Position numbers and translations under genes: made by a program
In this document: piece after piece, positions 60,830-64,000 of the stretch
Position numbering within the stretch: the stretch's first letter is position 1
Layout of the letters: each line of letters begins with the position of its first letter
The notes under the pieces: model-generated
The model's input: only the letters and a program-made list of their open reading frames with translations
What the model was told of the DNA's origin: nothing
The model's database searches: none
Source of the DNA: an uncultured Lachnospiraceae bacterium
GTDB lineage: Bacteria; Bacillota; Clostridia; Lachnospirales; Lachnospiraceae
DNA: 64,000 bases
Assembly: GCA_947566645.1 (NCBI GenBank)
Contig: CANOKL010000001.1
Coordinates: forward strand, 124,001 to 188,000
Direction of reading: 5' to 3'

Positions 60830-61510
60830 ATGGACAGGATTAAAATCTTAGTTGTTGATGATGAGAGCAGGATGCGCAAGTTGGTGAAGGATTTCCTGGA
60901 GCGGGAGGGATTCCGGGTGCTGGAGGCGGGTGATGGTGAGCAGGCTATGGAGCTGTTTTATGCTGACAGAGAGATTGCACTGCTTATTCTGGATGTTATG
61001 ATGCCGAAGATGGACGGATGGCAGGTATGCCGGGAGGTGCGCCAGACCTCAAAGGTTCCGATTATTATGCTTACTGCAAGGGGCGAGGAGCAGGACGAGC
61101 TGCAGGGCTTTGAGCTTGGTGTGGATGAATATATATCCAAACCTTTTAGTCCGAAGATTCTTGTAGCGAGAGTAGAGGCAATTCTGAGACGGACACGTAC
61201 CCTTGATGCCGGGGAGGTGGCGGATGCAGGGGGGATCTCCATTGACAAGGCAGCACACCGCGTGCAGGTGGACGGCAGGGACGTTGAGCTGAGTTACAAG
61301 GAATTTGAGCTTCTGTCCTATTTTGTGGAAAATAAAGGGATTGCACTTTCCCGGGAGAAGATACTGAACAGTGTCTGGAATTATGACTATTTCGGTGATG
61401 CCAGGACCATCGACACCCATGTGAAGAAACTTCGCAGCAAGCTTGGCGACAAGGGAAATTATATTAAAACAATCTGGGGAATGGGCTATAAGTTTGAGGT
61501 GGAAGCATAA
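60830..61510 (+). CDS. OmpR/PhoB-family response regulator
   Basis: 226 residues. Receiver with 'LVVDDES', phospho-Asp in 'LLILDVMMPKMDGW' and Lys in 'VDEYISKPFSP'; C-terminal winged helix ending 'IKTIWGMGYKFEVEA'. AAGGAAG at about 60813 precedes the ATG. Its TAA overlaps the ATG of the kinase gene. Confidence 0.92.
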   Translation: MDRIKILVVDDESRMRKLVKDFLEREGFRVLEAGDGEQAMELFYADREIALLILDVMMPKMDGWQVCREVRQTSKVPIIMLTARGEEQDELQGFELGVDEYISKPFSPKILVARVEAILRRTRTLDAGEVADAGGISIDKAAHRVQVDGRDVELSYKEFELLSYFVENKGIALSREKILNSVWNYDYFGDARTIDTHVKKLRSKLGDKGNYIKTIWGMGYKFEVEA

Positions 61511-62979
61511 TGAAGCATTCAATCAAGCGTCAGATGACGGCTGTGTTTATAGGCCTGCTTGTAAGCCTTCTGCTGATTCTGCTTATTATTAATGTGAGAT
61601 TCCTGGAGCCTTACTACATCAGCAATAAGGAAACTGCGTTCGTGCAGCTCTACGGGGAGCTTAAGCTGGCAATTGAGCAGGACACGGTGGAGTACCAGGA
61701 AGTTTCAGAGCTTCTGAGGGGGCTTGCGGAAAAGAGTAATATTTCCTTTCTGGTTATTGACGAGAGGAATGGCCGGGTTGTAACAAATGTGCATGATATG
61801 GATATGCTGAAAAAGCAGCTTAATGGATATCTGCTCGACCAGGCCCAGAAGGAGAGCAGGCTGCTGATCAGTACCGATAAGTATCAGCTTGTCCAGTCAA
61901 AAGACAGATGGAATAAGACGGAATATATTGAGATGTGGGGGCGGTTTGATGAGGGAAGCGTATTCCTTCTTAGAAGTCCTTTAGAGAGTATCCGGGAGAG
62001 CGCAGATATCTCGAACCGGTTCCTGATCTACATCGGATGTACCATGATTGCAATATGCATTGCGCTTGTGTGGTATTTTTCCAAACGGCTTACAGATCCC
62101 ATCCTGGAGCTTGCGGTCCTGTCAGACCGGATGGCAGACCTGGATTTTGAGGCAAAATATACCAGCGGAGGTTCCAATGAGATTGGTGAGCTGGGAGCCA
62201 ATTTTAACCGGATGTCGGAAAAGCTTGAAAGCACCATATCGGAACTGAAGCGTGCCAACAATAGTCTCCAAAAAGATATTGAGCGCAAGGAGAAACTGGA
62301 GAAGATGCGAAGCGAATTCATGGGAAATGTCTCCCACGAGCTGAAAACGCCTCTTGCACTAATCCAGGGCTATGCGGAGGGGCTTAAGGAAGGGGTAAAT
62401 ACGGATTCCGAGAGCCGGGAATTTTACTGCGATGTGATTATGGATGAGGCGGCAAAGATGAACCAGATGGTGAAGAACCTTATGGCGCTGAACCAGCTGG
62501 AATTCGGGGATGAGAAGATTGAATTTGAACGGTTCGACCTGGTGGAGGTTATTGAGGGTATTCTGCAGAGCATGGATATTATGGCCCAGCAGAAGGAGGC
62601 GAGAGTCATATTCCTGAAGGAAGGACCGGTATATGTATGGGCAGATGAATTCAAGACCGAGCAGGTTGTGCGCAATTATATCAGCAATGCCTTTCATCAT
62701 CTGGACGGGGATAAGGTCGTGGAGGTGAAGATTACTGTAGCAGATGGTGGAAAGGCAAGAGTGTCTGTATTTAACACAGGCTCTCCGATTCCTGAGGAGG
62801 CTCTTCCCCATATCTGGGATAAGTTCTATAAGGTGGATAAGGCGCATACAAGGGAATATGGCGGAAATGGCATCGGTCTTTCTATTGTAAAGGCCATTAT
62901 GGAGTCCTTCCATCAGAAATACGGCGCGGAGAATTACGATAACGGAGTGGCATTCTGGTTTGAATTAGATACGGAGTAA
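61510..62979 (+). CDS. Sensor histidine kinase with HAMP domain
   Basis: 489 residues. Membrane helices at about 10-32 and 170-192 border an extracellular sensor domain. HAMP and a coiled coil (about 240-265) follow, then HisKA ('FMGNVSHELKTPLALIQGY') and HATPase_c ('VVRNYISNAFHHLDGD', 'GGNGIGLSIVKAIME'). It pairs with the response regulator upstream. The signal is unknown. Confidence 0.92.
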   Translation: MKHSIKRQMTAVFIGLLVSLLLILLIINVRFLEPYYISNKETAFVQLYGELKLAIEQDTVEYQEVSELLRGLAEKSNISFLVIDERNGRVVTNVHDMDMLKKQLNGYLLDQAQKESRLLISTDKYQLVQSKDRWNKTEYIEMWGRFDEGSVFLLRSPLESIRESADISNRFLIYIGCTMIAICIALVWYFSKRLTDPILELAVLSDRMADLDFEAKYTSGGSNEIGELGANFNRMSEKLESTISELKRANNSLQKDIERKEKLEKMRSEFMGNVSHELKTPLALIQGYAEGLKEGVNTDSESREFYCDVIMDEAAKMNQMVKNLMALNQLEFGDEKIEFERFDLVEVIEGILQSMDIMAQQKEARVIFLKEGPVYVWADEFKTEQVVRNYISNAFHHLDGDKVVEVKITVADGGKARVSVFNTGSPIPEEALPHIWDKFYKVDKAHTREYGGNGIGLSIVKAIMESFHQKYGAENYDNGVAFWFELDTE

Positions 62980-63065
62980 TGTGAATTTTCAGTCTGCAAG
63001 ACGGAGGAACGAGGCGCAGCGGTGGCTGTACCGGTTGACGACAACGCGGCTTTCCCGGCAGCACG

Positions 63066-63111
63066 TGTGTAAAAACGCAGGCGCAGCCCGCTGCGCCTGC
63101 GTTTTTACACA
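63066..63111. terminator. Terminator after the second two-component system
   Basis: A 21-bp perfect stem (arms TGTGTAAAAACGCAGGCGCAG and its complement) around a CCCG loop; A5/T5 tracts lie in the stem, so it can work in both directions. Confidence 0.85.
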
Positions 63112-63252
63112 TGCATTCTTGAAAAAGTACAAAAATCCGAAGCGATTCATTAATATGAAAACAATTTTAAGCTAATCGGAGAGGAAATGGCAGGAGTGGT
63201 GTGAAGATATATGTGCAAAATGTATTATAAAAAATATTTTCCTAAAAATATA

Positions 63253-63281
63253 TTGACAATTTGCCCAAAAAGAACTATGAT
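63253..63281 (+). promoter_or_regulatory. Promoter of the LacI-family regulator gene
   Basis: TTGACA, 17 nt, TATGAT. Start of transcription would be near 63288, giving a leader of about 150 nt. Confidence 0.75.
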
Positions 63282-63318
63282 ATAAATGTAAATACAAACC
63301 TTTTATTTTTCTCAACAA

Positions 63319-63334
63319 AATGAAGCGCTTCATT
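63319..63334. promoter_or_regulatory. LacI-family operator
   Basis: AATGAAGCGCTTCATT, a perfect 16-bp palindrome with the central CG step favoured by LacI/GalR proteins. It lies about 30 nt after the start of transcription, so the regulator may repress itself. Confidence 0.7.
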
Positions 63335-63435
63335 TATTGCAAAACAAAATCCTTTTGAACTATATTATGAAATAGAGTATGATAGAATTATACAATTATT
63401 TCACGAAATGTAGTTTTAAATGAAAGGAACCTAGG

Positions 63436-64000
63436 ATGAGTATGAGAAAAGCCACATTAAAAGATGTATCTGTCAGAGCAGGAGTTTCTGTCGGAACCGT
63501 GTCGAAATATATTAATGACCCGTATTCCGTAAAAGAAGTGAACAGAAGGAAGATTGCCGAATCAATCAAGGCATTGGACTTTACCCCCAATGTCTATGCA
63601 CAGAAGCTTGCGAAGGGAAAGTCGAATACGATCTTATTGTGTATTGTATCAGAAAAAAATATCAGCCCTTCCACATGGCTTCATCAGCTGCCTGTGATCC
63701 AGGCCATGAACGACAGTCTGACAAAAGAAGGCTACAGCCTTCAGATTAAGATCGTGGCGGCGGCAAAGCCGCAGCAGCTTGATAATTGTGTAAAGAACTG
63801 CATTAACAGCAGAGAAGCGGACGGCATAGCGATACTGTCTGCGTGGGAGGTGCCGAAGAAGACGGTCCAGGATATGAAAAGGCAGAATTTCCCCTTTGTA
63901 CTGCTGGACGGAAATTGTCCGGATATGGCGGCAAATGAGGTATGTATTGATAACAAGCAGATGGTAAAGGATCTTGTGCATATTTTAAAAGAACTGGGAC
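63436..64000 (+). CDS. LacI-family transcriptional regulator, 3' end outside window
   Basis: At least 188 residues. N-terminal HTH 'ATLKDVSVRAGVSVGTVSKY' with hinge 'YAQKLAKGKSNTI', then the start of a periplasmic-binding-protein-like sensor domain. Such regulators mostly control sugar use; the effector cannot be told. AAAGGA at 63423-63428 supports ATG 63436 (ATG 63442 is also possible). Confidence 0.9.
   Translation, partial: MSMRKATLKDVSVRAGVSVGTVSKYINDPYSVKEVNRRKIAESIKALDFTPNVYAQKLAKGKSNTILLCIVSEKNISPSTWLHQLPVIQAMNDSLTKEGYSLQIKIVAAAKPQQLDNCVKNCINSREADGIAILSAWEVPKKTVQDMKRQNFPFVLLDGNCPDMAANEVCIDNKQMVKDLVHILKELG

Overview
The window looks like the chromosome of a Gram-positive anaerobe of the Lachnospiraceae (Clostridium cluster XIVa). 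This is inferred from gene families typical of that group (DUF5721, DUF4364, DHHW-family proteins), the comEC ... holA-lepA-hemW gene order, strong GGAGG ribosome-binding sites, and many short palindromic intergenic repeats. No rRNA, tRNA or CRISPR array was found.

Layout. 1-5257: a secreted beta-sandwich protein (minus strand, cut by the window edge), an MBOAT acyltransferase/DHHW-protein pair for surface-polymer acylation, and a coiled-coil cell-wall protein with a 3D-like domain. 5258-20540: a mobile, more AT-rich defence island lying between two convergent host genes. It holds an IS3-family element, a stretch of stem-loops that may be an oriT, an AbiEi/AbiEii pair, a DUF6680 membrane protein, a type III restriction-modification system whose res gene is split by an in-frame TAG, a Hachiman-like nuclease/helicase pair, and a recombinase-in-trio (RIT) element inserted in a tnpV gene. 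20547-24245: a DUF5721 gene and a second MBOAT/DHHW pair. 24229-31106: rluF, ligA, clpX, an S8 protease, a small coiled-coil protein and a signal-peptidase-II-like protein.

31164-38058: arginine biosynthesis, with argG on the minus strand diverging from argC-GNAT-argJ-argB-argD. ArgR-type palindromes lie in the shared control region. 38195-44979: a YdcZ-type transporter, then comEA, a two-component system, a GerMN lipoprotein and comEC. 45133-46972: xpt and a purine permease with an abnormal overlap. 47098-50939: a LytTR response regulator/GHKL kinase pair with flanking genes. Three promoters here share the same direct-repeat motif at a fixed distance from the -10 box, so this is probably a self-contained regulon. 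51134-53805: a MITE-like palindrome, an AAA/DUF4143 ATPase and an FMN-dependent hydroxy-acid dehydrogenase. 53809-57927: holA, lepA, hemW. 57987-60618 (minus): two half-size chromate transporters, DUF4364 and a TIGR01212 radical SAM protein. 60830-62979: a second OmpR-type two-component system. 63436-end: a LacI-family regulator (cut by the edge) with a clear promoter and palindromic operator.

The most unusual points are the defence island (broken type III res, Hachiman-like pair, RIT in tnpV), the three-promoter LytTR regulon, a 14/28-bp minisatellite inside the arg operon, and several families of palindromic repeats, one of which forms the end of a gene.
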